DNA of 64,000 nt from Candidatus Tenebribacter davisii. Its GTDB lineage: Bacteria; Cloacimonadota; Cloacimonadia; Cloacimonadales; TCS61. Position numbers and translations under genes: made by a program. This document shows, one piece after another, positions 45,123 to 54,617 of this stretch (position 1 is its first letter; every line of letters begins with the position of its first letter). The stretch covers positions 1-64,000 of the forward strand of contig JAVCCH010000086.1 of the NCBI GenBank assembly GCA_030765535.1, given 5' to 3'. The notes beneath the pieces were generated by a model that searched no databases, was not told the DNA's origin, and saw only the letters and a program-made list of their open reading frames with translations.

Positions 45123-46220
45123 TTATATAACAGGAAGGAATATCTCTCTTCTCCAAGTTTTAAGCAACTTATTACAAGACAAATTATCACTTTTTTTATC
45201 TTCTAAAAATTTTACCAAATCCGAACGTGTAGCGATTAATTCAACAGGCATATTTAATTCATGTGCCTTATCAGCAATAAATTTCTTAAGTTTTATTAAA
45301 TCATTGTTATTGATTATTATTCTTTGATGTTTTAATTGTAATTTTTCTTCATGAACTCTAGCTTTTTGTAATATTTTAATGATTTCATGACCATACTTCT
45401 TAATTTTTTCAGTTAGCATACCCTCTACATTTCCCAGTTCAGCGATATTTTTTGGATCCTTCATTACTATTTTAAATAGGATACCATCCTTAAAAATAAA
45501 AGTTTTTGGAATATTTTTGTTTTCAGCTTCCGTTTCTCGCCAAGCTGCTAAATATTTAAGAAGTTTAATATTATAATTGGATAATCTATTGATTATCTTA
45601 AACTTAAGGTATCTCTCCTCAGGACTAATTACCCGGTATGAATCCTTATCTTCATAAATTTTCATTTCATCAATGAGCCAATTCTCTAATCCATTATTTC
45701 TGGCTCTTTTTAGTAGTATCTCACGCATTTCACACATGTAGGTAACATCATCAATAGCATACTTGATCTGATTTTTCGTTAAAGGTCTTCTAGTCCAATC
45801 AGTTGTCGTTTCACTTTTGGATAAAGATACATTAAATAATTCATAAATTATTTTTGCTAAAGATGCAGTATGATCTAAACCGGCAAAACCAGCGGCACGA
45901 CGGGTATCAAATATATTTACAGGAACTACGTAATTACAAGATCTTGATAATATTAACAGATCCTGATGCGCATCATGCAGTATCTTAATAATATTTCTGT
46001 CAGCTAATATTTCTCCCAAAGCAGTGATATCTTTTAGGGCTATCGTATCAATTAGATAGTATTCATCTTTTGAGAAAGCAGCCTGGATCAATCCTAAAAT
46101 GGGATAATATGTTTTTCTCCAAAGAAATTCTGTATCAAGTGCTATGACTTTTTGCTGTTTTGCTTTTACAATAAATTCATTAAATTTATAGTTTGTATCA
46201 ATATAAAAATTATCGTTCAA
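45123..46220 (-). CDS. rnd: Ribonuclease D (DEDDy exonuclease with HRDC domain)
   Basis: 3'-5' exoribonuclease that trims tRNA and other RNA 3' ends. 365 residues. Exo I is ALDTEFLWRKTYYP (D29, E31), exo II is ILHDAHQDLLIL, and exo III is KYAIDDVTYM with Tyr and Asp (DEDDy). HRDC-like helical domains follow (about 205-285 and onward). The length matches RNase D. It lies in a minus-strand run, 56 bases after the FAD oxidoreductase gene. Confidence 0.93.
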   Translation of the reverse strand: MNDNFYIDTNYKFNEFIVKAKQQKVIALDTEFLWRKTYYPILGLIQAAFSKDEYYLIDTIALKDITALGEILADRNIIKILHDAHQDLLILSRSCNYVVPVNIFDTRRAAGFAGLDHTASLAKIIYELFNVSLSKSETTTDWTRRPLTKNQIKYAIDDVTYMCEMREILLKRARNNGLENWLIDEMKIYEDKDSYRVISPEERYLKFKIINRLSNYNIKLLKYLAAWRETEAENKNIPKTFIFKDGILFKIVMKDPKNIAELGNVEGMLTEKIKKYGHEIIKILQKARVHEEKLQLKHQRIIINNNDLIKLKKFIADKAHELNMPVELIATRSDLVKFLEDKKSDNLSCNKLLKTWRREIFLPVI

Positions 46221-46276
46221 TTTAATTTACTCCCGTTATTAAAACATTATTTATCAACAAATAAAAAACAATTATG

Positions 46277-47377
46277 TTAATTTTTTACTTGTTTACTTAC
46301 TTCTTTAGCAATTGCAAAACAGGAGGTTAATCCAGGAGATTCTATCCCTATGCAATTTATAAAGTTACGAAACCCTTTCTCAGATTCTTCTTTAATATAA
46401 AAATCTCTAAAATTTCCATCTTCTTTTTGAAGTTTTGCTCTAATTCCACTATCATCAAGATGAATATCTTTATCGTTTACTTTTATATAATTATTTATAG
46501 CTTTGAGGAACTCAGGTTTATACTTCTCATTCATTTCGTAATTTACAGTATCAACGTAATAAGCATTTGGTCCGAAACGTACTTCTCCCTGCAGGTTAAT
46601 GGTTAGATGAATTCCCAGAAATATTCCTTTTGGATCAGGAACAGGATAGACCAGATGATCAATATTTTTTATTTTTGAAGATTTATAATATTCACCCTTG
46701 CAAAAATGTAATTTGAGGTCTTCTCTTTCTATATCAATCCCTACCATTTCTGCAATTTTATCTGAGTAGAGGCCGGCACAGTTGATAACTGAACTTGCCT
46801 GGTATTTTTCTCCATTTACAAACGTTACAATATATTTACCATTTTGGTAATTGATGGATATTACCTCCATATCATAAACAATAAATGCACCTAGTTTCTC
46901 AGACTCAATTTCTATTTTTCTCATCAGTTTGTGAGAATCTACTATTCCTGTTGATGGTACTTTTAATGCGTATTTGGCGATTATCTGCGATTCTAAAGCC
47001 TTGCATTCTTCTTCATCAATGATCTCTAGTTCATTAACTCCGTTTCTTTCACCATTCAGTTTTAATTCTTTTAGGACTTGAAGTTCTTCATCATCTTCAG
47101 CGATAATTAGTTTCCCGCAATTTTTATATGGAATTGAATATTGTTTTACAAACTGATAAAGGTCTATTGCTCCATTAACGCATAGTTTAGCTTTTAAAGA
47201 TCCCTGCGGATAGTAAATTCCAGAATGGATCACTTCACTATTTCTACTGCTTGTATGTCTTCCAAAAGAGTTTTCTTTTTCTACAACAACAACATCCTCA
47301 AATTTAGCAGAAAGCTCTTTGGCAACAGCTAATCCCACTACTCCTGCACCAATAATGAGGATATCTATCTGCTCCAT
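46277..47377 (-). CDS. FAD-dependent oxidoreductase, L-2-hydroxyglutarate oxidase (LhgO)-like
   Basis: 366 residues, DAO family. FAD-binding GxGxxG at the N-terminus (IIGAGVVGLAVA), then the LhgO-type block HTSSRNSEVIHSGIYYPQGSLKAKLC and GKLIIAEDDEEL. The segments VINCAGLYSDKIA, YPVPDPKGIFLGIHLT, VRFGPNAYYV and ESPGLTSCFAIA follow. LhgO oxidises L-2-hydroxyglutarate to 2-oxoglutarate; related enzymes use glycerol 3-phosphate or other 2-hydroxy acids. Motif resemblance to LhgO is good; substrate remains inferred. It sits 15 bases after panC in the same run. An HgdC-like activator occurs 24 kb away, but I do not link them. Confidence 0.85.
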   Translation of the reverse strand: MEQIDILIIGAGVVGLAVAKELSAKFEDVVVVEKENSFGRHTSSRNSEVIHSGIYYPQGSLKAKLCVNGAIDLYQFVKQYSIPYKNCGKLIIAEDDEELQVLKELKLNGERNGVNELEIIDEEECKALESQIIAKYALKVPSTGIVDSHKLMRKIEIESEKLGAFIVYDMEVISINYQNGKYIVTFVNGEKYQASSVINCAGLYSDKIAEMVGIDIEREDLKLHFCKGEYYKSSKIKNIDHLVYPVPDPKGIFLGIHLTINLQGEVRFGPNAYYVDTVNYEMNEKYKPEFLKAINNYIKVNDKDIHLDDSGIRAKLQKEDGNFRDFYIKEESEKGFRNFINCIGIESPGLTSCFAIAKEVSKQVKN

Positions 47378-47392
47378 GTTTTCCTTTTAAAA

Positions 47393-48229
47393 TTATTTGA
47401 TTTGAATATTGTCTATCAATCTTGTATTTTCTATAACTACAGCAATTGCTATTCTGCATCCGGATGCTACTTTTGGAATATGTTCTAAAGTATCAGGGTC
47501 AAATACTTCTATATAATCGATAATGCCGCCATTAGAATCTATCAAATCAGTCATTTGAGCGATTATTTTATTTGTAGAGTAAATTCCATCATCAAATAAT
47601 TTTTGAGCCAGCAGAAGCGAATTATGTAGGCATAAGGCTTTTCCTCTACCTACTGAAGATATATATTTATTGCGGGAACTTAAGGCAAGTCCGTCATTTT
47701 CTCTAATAATGGGGCAGCCAACGATTTTTGTATGAAAGTTCAGATCTTGTAACATTTGTTTTAAAATAGTTAATTGTTGAAAATCTTTTTCACCCATAAA
47801 CATAAATTCCGGATCAAGAATATTTATTAACTTGGTTACAATGGTTGTAACACCACGGAAATGTGTGGGACGTGACTTTCCACAAAGAATTTGAGTAATT
47901 TTCTCAACATTCACCCATGTTTTATAATCAGCCGGATACATTTGTTTGTCATTGGGGAAAAATACGTAATCTACTTTTAATTTGGAAAGAAGCTCAATAT
48001 CATGTTTGATATCTCTTGGATATTCACTGAGATCTTCATTAATGCCAAATTGAGTTGGATTCACATAAATACTTACAATAGTTATATCCGAAACTTTATT
48101 AGCTTCACTAATTAAACTTAAATGTCCCTCATGCAGGAATCCCATAGTTGGAACGAACCCTATCTTTCCATTTAGCTGCTGACGAATTTCCAGCATGGAT
48201 TCGATGCTATTGACAAGTATCGTTTTCAT
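47393..48229 (-). CDS. panC: Pantothenate synthetase
   Basis: Ligates pantoate and beta-alanine with ATP to give pantothenate, the CoA precursor. 278 residues. Motifs: FVPTMGFLHEGHLSLI (with the HxGH nucleotide-binding site), SIYVNPTQFG, FMGEKDFQQLTILKQM, VGCPIIRENDGLALSSRN. It overlaps panD by 4 bp, so both steps leading to beta-alanine use are translationally coupled. panB is not in the window. Confidence 0.97.
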   Translation of the reverse strand: MKTILVNSIESMLEIRQQLNGKIGFVPTMGFLHEGHLSLISEANKVSDITIVSIYVNPTQFGINEDLSEYPRDIKHDIELLSKLKVDYVFFPNDKQMYPADYKTWVNVEKITQILCGKSRPTHFRGVTTIVTKLINILDPEFMFMGEKDFQQLTILKQMLQDLNFHTKIVGCPIIRENDGLALSSRNKYISSVGRGKALCLHNSLLLAQKLFDDGIYSTNKIIAQMTDLIDSNGGIIDYIEVFDPDTLEHIPKVASGCRIAIAVVIENTRLIDNIQIK

Positions 48230-48588
48230 TTTATTAAGTGATATTTTTTGTTTTCGTTATCATCGACGACAAGAATTTTTTGTGAATAGTTTTTAAGCTC
48301 TTCCTCATCTAACATACCATAATTTACAATTATAACTTTGTCATTTATACTAACTAAACGTGCAGCAGCACCATTTATACCAATCATACCACTACCGCTC
48401 TCACCTACCAGAACATAAGTTGAAAATCTGTTGCCATTACTTATATTGTAAATATCTACTTTTTCGCCATCTAGTATTCCTGTTTTATCTAAAAATATTT
48501 TATCAATAGTAATACTGCCAACATAGTTAAGATCACGCATTGTTATATTAGCACGATGTATCTTTGATAAAAGCATTGAACGTTGCAT
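48226..48588 (-). CDS. panD: Aspartate 1-decarboxylase (pyruvoyl enzyme)
   Basis: Makes beta-alanine from aspartate for pantothenate synthesis. 120 residues, standard. The self-processing site is Gly24-Ser25 in NYVGSIT; Ser25 becomes the pyruvoyl group. Conserved QRSMLLSKIHRA at the N-terminus and SGMIGINGAAARLV, VIIVNYG further on. ATGA overlap with panC. It follows the MFS gene by 66 bases. Confidence 0.97.
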   Translation of the reverse strand: MQRSMLLSKIHRANITMRDLNYVGSITIDKIFLDKTGILDGEKVDIYNISNGNRFSTYVLVGESGSGMIGINGAAARLVSINDKVIIVNYGMLDEEELKNYSQKILVVDDNENKKYHLIK

Positions 48589-48654
48589 TTATCCTCCATA
48601 TAACTTTTAAATCGTAATCAATTATTTTTTTGTTAATTTTTTTGTAAACTAATT

Positions 48655-49902
48655 TTAAGTTTGATCTCCATCTTCTTTCCATTGCAACGCCATCATTTTT
48701 CCCTTTTCTTCATCAACAGTTTGAAGAATAATTACTCCCACAATAAAAAAAAGAACTACAGAAAGTATAGCCCATTTCTGTTCTCCTGTAATTCTAGCAA
48801 TTTCTCCGTAAACAAGAGGGCCCAAAATGGAAGCTATACGGCCGGTCACAGAATAAAAACCAAAGAATTCAGCCATTTTACTGTCCGGTGTAAGAAGTAC
48901 CAGCATTGCTCTACTACTGGATTGACTTGAACCTATTGCTATTCCTGCTAACATCCCAATGAAATAAAATTCTTTAATACTTTTACACATAAAAGCCCAT
49001 ATTACCACAGCAATCCAGATAATTATTGTTATACTTATAGTTTTTTTTGCACCAATTTTGTCAAAGATATACCCAAAAACAAGAGCACCGATCATAGAGG
49101 TTACATTTGCAATTACAAAATAGGTGATCAATTGCTTCGTATCCATTCCAAACCTGGTTGCACCGTAAATTGCAGCAAAACTTATTACCACAATAATTCC
49201 ATCATTATATATAAGATAACTGATAATAAATTTTATGAGTTCACGGAAATTTCTAATATTTTTATAAGATTGTTTTATGCGGATCAATGCTGTTCTTAAA
49301 TAATTTGTTCTTTTAGAAGGTTTCTTGATCTCTTTTAGAAGTATGAAAGTGGGAATTGCAAAAATTCCAAAAAAAGCAGCTACTGTTGGAAATACAAGCC
49401 GGATCCAGTTATTATGCACTAAAGGTAGCATAAGTAATAGTGCAGCCAGTCCGCCAATATACCCCACAGCCCATCCCCAGCCTGATACTTTTCCCATCTC
49501 ATTTCTAGAAGCTACGTCGGGTAATAGTGCATTGTAAAATACATTGCCACTATTAAAAGCAAAATTAGCTATGATGAAGAAGATCATTCCCTTAACAATA
49601 TCACCAGCATGAACAAAAAACAATAACGCAGTAAAAATAACAGTCAGATAGCAATTATAAAATAAAAACTTCTTTTTAGCTCTGGAAAAATCTGCGACAG
49701 CTCCAAATATTGGTGCTGTAACTGCAACCATCAGCATGGAGATACTGATTGCTCTTCCCCACAACGCTGTTCCAAGTTCACCTTGATTCACCACAACATT
49801 TCTAAAATAAACACTGTAGATCACAGTAACTATGATAGTTGTAAATGATGAATTTGCGAAATCATACATCACCCAGCCAAAGATATTTTTATTAAACTTC
49901 AT
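48655..49902 (-). CDS. MFS transporter, UMF1 (Atg22-like) family
   Basis: 415 residues, twelve predicted membrane helices. The start FGWVMYDFANSSFTTIIVTVIYSVYF is the family signature, followed by LWGRAISISMLMVAVTAPIFGAVAD and a cytoplasmic loop (KEIKKPSKRTNYLR). Further blocks such as GSSQSSSRAMLVLLTPDSKMAEFFGFY complete the match. UMF1 members include yeast Atg22, a vacuolar amino-acid exporter; bacterial substrates are unknown. Its ATG directly follows the recF stop (TAAATG), so it is translationally coupled to recF. Confidence 0.9.
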   Translation of the reverse strand: MKFNKNIFGWVMYDFANSSFTTIIVTVIYSVYFRNVVVNQGELGTALWGRAISISMLMVAVTAPIFGAVADFSRAKKKFLFYNCYLTVIFTALLFFVHAGDIVKGMIFFIIANFAFNSGNVFYNALLPDVASRNEMGKVSGWGWAVGYIGGLAALLLMLPLVHNNWIRLVFPTVAAFFGIFAIPTFILLKEIKKPSKRTNYLRTALIRIKQSYKNIRNFRELIKFIISYLIYNDGIIVVISFAAIYGATRFGMDTKQLITYFVIANVTSMIGALVFGYIFDKIGAKKTISITIIIWIAVVIWAFMCKSIKEFYFIGMLAGIAIGSSQSSSRAMLVLLTPDSKMAEFFGFYSVTGRIASILGPLVYGEIARITGEQKWAILSVVLFFIVGVIILQTVDEEKGKMMALQWKEDGDQT

Positions 49903-50976
49903 TTATTTTCCATTTATATTACTAAGATCAATTTCAGGTAAGCCAAATGAACTGTAATTAGAGATATTTGGAGTTGCAATAAATATCTGATGTTTTCCTT
50001 TGAGTATTTCAATTATTCTCTCAGTTCTCATTTTATCAAGATCTGCCAGAACATCATCGAACATCAAGATTGGAGTATCAGTATCTTTTTCTTCAATAAG
50101 TTCTGATTGAACTAAACGTATTGCTATGGCAATAGATCTTTTTTGCCCCTGTGAGCTAAAACTTCTAGCTGGATGAGTATCCATGAAAATATCTATATCA
50201 TCTAAATGAGGTCCTGTAAGGCTTCTTTCCTGATGTTTTTCCTGTTCTTCTATTCTTATCACATGCTCTAATAGATCATTATAAATATCATCATTTTGGG
50301 TTGGGAAAGAATATTTGTATTCAATGCTAAGTTTTTCTCTATTACCACTAATTTCTTCATAACTTTTTTTCAACAAAGGTGAAAAATTATTTAAATATTC
50401 TAATCTGAATTTTATTATCTTTACTCCAACCCGTATAAATTGTTCATCCCATACTCTTTTTTCTTTACTTGTGTAATCTGTTTTAAATAGAGCATTACGC
50501 TGTTTTAAGATCCTTTTATAATTTCTAAGAAGTTCAATGTATTCAAAAGAGTATTGAGAAATTGCCTGATCTAAGAAATTTCTGCGGTATACAGGTGAGC
50601 CTGCGACTATCTCAATATCATTTGGTGAGAAATATACAACTTTGAGATATTTATATAATTCACTAATGCGAGCTATATTAAAGTTATTGATCTTAATTAT
50701 TTTTTTTTTTTTGTCGGAAGCTGCTTCGAATTTATGTATTTTGTTTTTTATTTCAAATTCAGCCTCTATACGAAAAAATGCTTTTGAGAAATTAATCAAC
50801 TCCAGATCACTACTGGTTTGAAACGATTTCCCAAAAGCAAAATATGATATAGATTCCAGAAGATTTGTTTTACCGGCTCCATTTTCGCCAAGAATCAGTG
50901 CACCTTCCGGATCGAATTTTAATTTAAAATCCGAATAATTACGAAAATTCTTTATTAAAAGAGAAGATATCAGCAA
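49903..50976 (-). CDS. recF: DNA replication/repair protein RecF
   Basis: SMC-like ATPase that helps load RecA at gaps. 357 residues. Starts LISSLLIKNFRNY; Walker A GENGAGKTN (30-38); then VYFSPNDIEIVAGSPVYRRNFLDQ, the signature FSSQGQKRSIAIAIRL and Walker B PILMFDDVLADLD. It begins one base after dnaN, the standard dnaN-recF arrangement. dnaA and gyrB do not flank it. Confidence 0.96.
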   Translation of the reverse strand: MLISSLLIKNFRNYSDFKLKFDPEGALILGENGAGKTNLLESISYFAFGKSFQTSSDLELINFSKAFFRIEAEFEIKNKIHKFEAASDKKKKIIKINNFNIARISELYKYLKVVYFSPNDIEIVAGSPVYRRNFLDQAISQYSFEYIELLRNYKRILKQRNALFKTDYTSKEKRVWDEQFIRVGVKIIKFRLEYLNNFSPLLKKSYEEISGNREKLSIEYKYSFPTQNDDIYNDLLEHVIRIEEQEKHQERSLTGPHLDDIDIFMDTHPARSFSSQGQKRSIAIAIRLVQSELIEEKDTDTPILMFDDVLADLDKMRTERIIEILKGKHQIFIATPNISNYSSFGLPEIDLSNINGK

Positions 50977-50977
50977 C

Positions 50978-52096
50978 CTAAACTAACCGAAGCGGCATTA
51001 ATAAAAATCTAGCTGAGAAACCATCTTTAGTTTCAGTATTAAAGAAAAGAGCAGGTTCATTTGATTTACCCATTCTTACCTCAACTTCATCAGATTCTAC
51101 AACAGAAAGAATAGCAATAAGGTATCTATAATTAAAGGCAATAGTAAGAGGTTCACCTGAATATTTAAATTCACTGAGTTTCTCATTTGCTTCACCTTCT
51201 TCACGTTTAGCACTATTGATGGTTAAGGCATTATCTGCAATATCCATCTTAACTTTGAATGTCTCTTCAGAGGCAAGAAGTGATACTCTTTTTACAGCTT
51301 CTCGCAATTTTTTCTTATCAATAATGAGAACATTGTTATTATTTGTAGGGATGGCTTTTGTATAATCCGGGAATCTACCCTCAATGATATGTGTAAATAT
51401 CGTATAATTTCCATAAGTGAACATAACACGATTTGATTCAAGTAATACAGATATTTCAGGAAGATCATCAGCTATAACTTTATCCAGGAAAAGAAGTCCT
51501 TTGGTAGGAATTATCTGTTCTACAGGTTGCGGAAGATCAATTTGTTTATCCAGTTTAAATTCAGCGATCTTCTTTCCATCTGTAGCCACCATTAATTGTG
51601 AATCAGCTGCCATTTTCCAGAAAATTCCTGAGAATACCGGTCTGTTAATTTCAGAAGATACTGCAAAATGGGTACTATCGATCATTTTTTTGAACATTTG
51701 GGCATCTAATTTGATCACGTTTGAAAGATCTTTTTGTGGTACAAGCGGGAACTGGCTGCTTTCTGCACACAATAAGCTGAACTTAGATTGTTCGCATTGT
51801 ATTTTCAAAGTATCTTCATCAATGAGAAAATGAACCATGGATTCAGGTAAAGAATTGATGATCTCATTGAGATTTTTTGCTGATACTGCTGTCTTACCAC
51901 CATCTGTGATATTTGCCTCAAATTCAACTACAACTGTGATCTCAAGGTCAGTAGCAGTAAATTTAATAATATTATTTTGTTCATCTGCTTCTATAAGATA
52001 ATTTGTAAGAATTGGCATTGTGTTCTTACTAGGTACAATATTATAAAGATACTGAATCTGAGCTTGTAAGTCTACCTTTTCAATAGAAAATTTCAT
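50978..52096 (-). CDS. dnaN: DNA polymerase III beta sliding clamp
   Basis: Ring-shaped processivity clamp, 372 residues, three homologous domains. Recognised from the start MKFSIEKVDLQAQIQYLYNIVPSKNTMPILTN-like region, ISAKNLNEI-type blocks, the PVFSGIFWKM segment and the C-terminal GFSARFLLMPLRLV. The last residues form the partner-binding pocket wall. A GAGG ribosome-binding site precedes the ATG. HU lies upstream, separated by a terminator, so dnaN probably starts its own unit with recF and the downstream genes. Confidence 0.97.
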   Translation of the reverse strand: MKFSIEKVDLQAQIQYLYNIVPSKNTMPILTNYLIEADEQNNIIKFTATDLEITVVVEFEANITDGGKTAVSAKNLNEIINSLPESMVHFLIDEDTLKIQCEQSKFSLLCAESSQFPLVPQKDLSNVIKLDAQMFKKMIDSTHFAVSSEINRPVFSGIFWKMAADSQLMVATDGKKIAEFKLDKQIDLPQPVEQIIPTKGLLFLDKVIADDLPEISVLLESNRVMFTYGNYTIFTHIIEGRFPDYTKAIPTNNNNVLIIDKKKLREAVKRVSLLASEETFKVKMDIADNALTINSAKREEGEANEKLSEFKYSGEPLTIAFNYRYLIAILSVVESDEVEVRMGKSNEPALFFNTETKDGFSARFLLMPLRLV

Positions 52097-52140
52097 ATTA
52101 TCCTCTTTACTTTTTAATATTTGTTAACTTAATAAAAAAT

Positions 52141-52184
52141 AGATAAAATAAAAGCAAGAGTTTTTTCTACTCTTGCTTTTATTT
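52141..52184 (-). terminator. Rho-independent terminator of the HU gene
   Basis: Perfect 15-bp stem AAATAAAAGCAAGAG/CTCTTGCTTTTATTT (52146-52160 and 52170-52184) with a 9-nt loop, followed on the minus strand by a T-rich tail. It starts 13 bases after the HU stop. Confidence 0.9.
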
Positions 52185-52196
52185 ACAAAACAATTT

Positions 52197-52469
52197 TTAC
52201 TTAACTGCTTCTTTGAGTTTTTTACCAGCTTTGAAAACTGGAACTTTGCGTGCAGGTATTTGAATTTTAGCTTTAGTTTGAGGATTTACACCTGTACGAG
52301 CATTTCTTTTGTTTACTTTAAAAGTACCAAAACCAACTAATGATACTTTATCACCTTTTTCTAATGCAAGTGTAATGCCATCAATTACAGCATTTAAAGC
52401 AAGATTAGCAGCTTTTTTTGTAACACCAGCTCCTTCAGCAATCTTAATAATCAAATCTTGTCTGTTCAT
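52197..52469 (-). CDS. HU-family histone-like DNA-binding protein
   Basis: Dimeric nucleoid protein that bends DNA. 90 residues, the exact HU length. MNRQDLIIKIAEGAGVTKKAA at the N-terminus, GFGTFKVNKRNARTGVNPQT and the beta-arm tip IQIPARKVPVFKAGKKLKE match HU/IHF. GGAGGA ribosome-binding site. Monocistronic: a TTGACA lies 65 bases upstream and a strong terminator follows. The gene is likely highly expressed. Confidence 0.96.
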   Translation of the reverse strand: MNRQDLIIKIAEGAGVTKKAANLALNAVIDGITLALEKGDKVSLVGFGTFKVNKRNARTGVNPQTKAKIQIPARKVPVFKAGKKLKEAVK

Positions 52470-52533
52470 TCATATCCTCCTTTTTTATTCGGTTAACAAA
52501 CATGGATTTAGTTTTTCCGTTTACAAAATATCT

Positions 52534-52539
52534 TGTCAA
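52534..52539 (-). promoter_or_regulatory. Candidate -35 element (TTGACA) for the HU gene
   Basis: Perfect TTGACA on the minus strand, 65 bases before the HU start. The 17-bp position downstream reads AAAAAC, so no standard -10 is evident. Part of the recurrent set. Confidence 0.3.
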
Positions 52540-52750
52540 TAAAAAAAACTATAGATAGCCATTTTTACAGGGTTTTTATGATTTTTTATACCATTTAAAG
52601 CAATAACAATATTCACAAAATATCTTCTAACTTATTGATTTATATACTCTTAAGAAAACACTTAATATTTTTCAAAGATCAATATAATTTTTTACATTTT
52701 TTTAATACTTATGCATATCCTTTTAATATAGGCACTTCTGTGAAATATAC

Positions 52751-54616
52751 TTATATCATACTTATTAATTCATGAATTTTTATAATTATCGTCTTGCCTT
52801 TTACCGTTGCATCATCAATAAAGTTAGCAACAACTTTATCTTTAACCTGTTTATAGGTACTATCACTTATGATAATATTATTTTTGGTTTCGTATTCTCT
52901 GGTTAAAGATTCAACTCTGGCACCAGCATTCATATTATCACCTATAGCAGTATAATCAAATATCTGTTCTGAACCCAGATTTCCAACAGTTACCATACCT
53001 GTATTTATACCAATACCCATATCAAGAGGATCTTTATTTTCTGCATTCCATTTTTCCTGAAGCTCATTCAATCTCTGACGCATTTCCAAAGCAGCTTTAC
53101 AGGCATGGAATGCATGATTCTCAAGGTTAACCGGTGCACCAAATATCGCAACTATCTCATCTCCAACAAATTTATCTATAGTTCCCTTATTATCTGTAAT
53201 GATTTTTACCATCTCAGTTAAATATTCTCTAAGGATATCAACTGTTTGTTTAGGAGTATGACTTTCAGTATATGGAGTAAAAGAAACAATATCTGCAAAT
53301 AGTACTGTTATCTCTTTCTGAACTCCACCGTACTCAAGCATTTTTGGATCTTTAATAAGTTCTTCAACCAGTTCTGGAGCAATATACTGTCCAAATGCCT
53401 GTTTGATAAACTTACGTTCTTTAACTGTTTGCATATATTGAATTACTAACCCGGTAAAATAAATAATGATAATTAGTATGGGAATTTCCAATGTTGGTAT
53501 CATAATCCTATTGTGACTGAACAAATAATAAGAAAAATAAATATAACTAATGATCAATATAAAATTAATGAAAACAGATATTGTTGGTTTTACTAATGAA
53601 TTGAAGATGAATAGCAGCACAGTCGCTACAAAAATGAAGAGCAGGTAGGGAATTATAGGAAATTCTTTCAAGAATTCTTGTCTTAAAACCGTTTCTATAA
53701 AATTAGCATGAATCTCTACACCAGGCATTAACTGATTTTCTTCTGAAAAAAATGGTGTATGGTGTGTATCATGGAATTCAACGGATGTAAGACCAATAAA
53801 AACAATTTTATTTTTAAATTTATCTGCAATTTGATAATATTCATCTAATTCTATTTCCAGTTCTTTTTCAAAATTCGTTGTGTAAGAAGAATCATCGATC
53901 ACATCGGCATAATCATATGTAGAAAAAGATTTGGGAGGTCCGTAGTAATTTATCAAAGCACTTCTTGATGTAGCTTTAGGAATAAAATGTCCTCCGATCT
54001 TAAATAATTTTGAATAATTCTGTATCTCATCCGAATATGGGTCGATCTGATAATGTTTTGCAAGTGTCAGTACCCCAATTGAAAGTTTTATCTCTTTTGC
54101 TCTTTTCTGAAATAATTCATAACGCCTTACAAACCCGTCATGATCAGTTGATATATTTACAGTTCCCCAGGTTGTCCCTGTTTGAGTTAAAAGAGAAATT
54201 GGAGAAAGCAACTGTTCTCTGACAGAATTGTTATATTGAGTTTTTATCAGTTTCCCAGATAGAATTATGTTATCATACTTTGCTATAGCTGCAGCTAATT
54301 TTGAATCTGAATTGATATTACTTCTTTCAGTAAATTCAACATCGAAGATTATCTGTCTTGCTCCAGCTTTTTCCAGGTTCTCGATTAGTCTAGCATGATA
54401 TTCACGGGGAAAAGGCCATCTTTCATTTAACGTACTAAATGTATCATCACCAATTTCTACAATTACTATATCGTTGGATATCTCCTGCTCACCGCGAAGT
54501 ATAAAGAAAATATCATTTACTTTATGCTCCAGATTATGCCAAAAGTTAGTTACAAAAAAAATTCTGAATATAACGAAAAAGATTAATGATATTACTATAT
54601 ATTTTATAATTTTCAT
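52751..54616 (-). CDS. CHASE2-domain adenylate cyclase (class III)
   Basis: 621 residues: an N-terminal helix, an extracytoplasmic CHASE2 sensor (about 40-310, with IVIVEIGDDTFSTL and ARQIIFDVEF), about three membrane helices (320-395), then a class III cyclase domain. Metal-binding Asp residues lie in LFADIVSFT (about 438) and KFVGDEIVAIFG (about 480). DYTAIGDNMNAGARVES (about 553) supplies the Lys/Asp adenine-specifying pair and the Asn/Arg transition-state residues, favouring cAMP over cGMP. It is the last gene of the aroA-ddl-secreted protein-FecR-barrel run, two bases after the barrel gene. No cAMP receptor is in the window. Confidence 0.92.
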   Translation of the reverse strand: MKIIKYIVISLIFFVIFRIFFVTNFWHNLEHKVNDIFFILRGEQEISNDIVIVEIGDDTFSTLNERWPFPREYHARLIENLEKAGARQIIFDVEFTERSNINSDSKLAAAIAKYDNIILSGKLIKTQYNNSVREQLLSPISLLTQTGTTWGTVNISTDHDGFVRRYELFQKRAKEIKLSIGVLTLAKHYQIDPYSDEIQNYSKLFKIGGHFIPKATSRSALINYYGPPKSFSTYDYADVIDDSSYTTNFEKELEIELDEYYQIADKFKNKIVFIGLTSVEFHDTHHTPFFSEENQLMPGVEIHANFIETVLRQEFLKEFPIIPYLLFIFVATVLLFIFNSLVKPTISVFINFILIISYIYFSYYLFSHNRIMIPTLEIPILIIIIYFTGLVIQYMQTVKERKFIKQAFGQYIAPELVEELIKDPKMLEYGGVQKEITVLFADIVSFTPYTESHTPKQTVDILREYLTEMVKIITDNKGTIDKFVGDEIVAIFGAPVNLENHAFHACKAALEMRQRLNELQEKWNAENKDPLDMGIGINTGMVTVGNLGSEQIFDYTAIGDNMNAGARVESLTREYETKNNIIISDSTYKQVKDKVVANFIDDATVKGKTIIIKIHELISMI

Positions 54617-54617
54617 A

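Noticed and set aside
21354-47377. Functional link between the HgdC-like activator and the LhgO-like oxidoreductase through 2-hydroxyglutarate
   Set aside because: The genes are 24 kb apart, in different runs, and no dehydratase or CoA-transferase is present.
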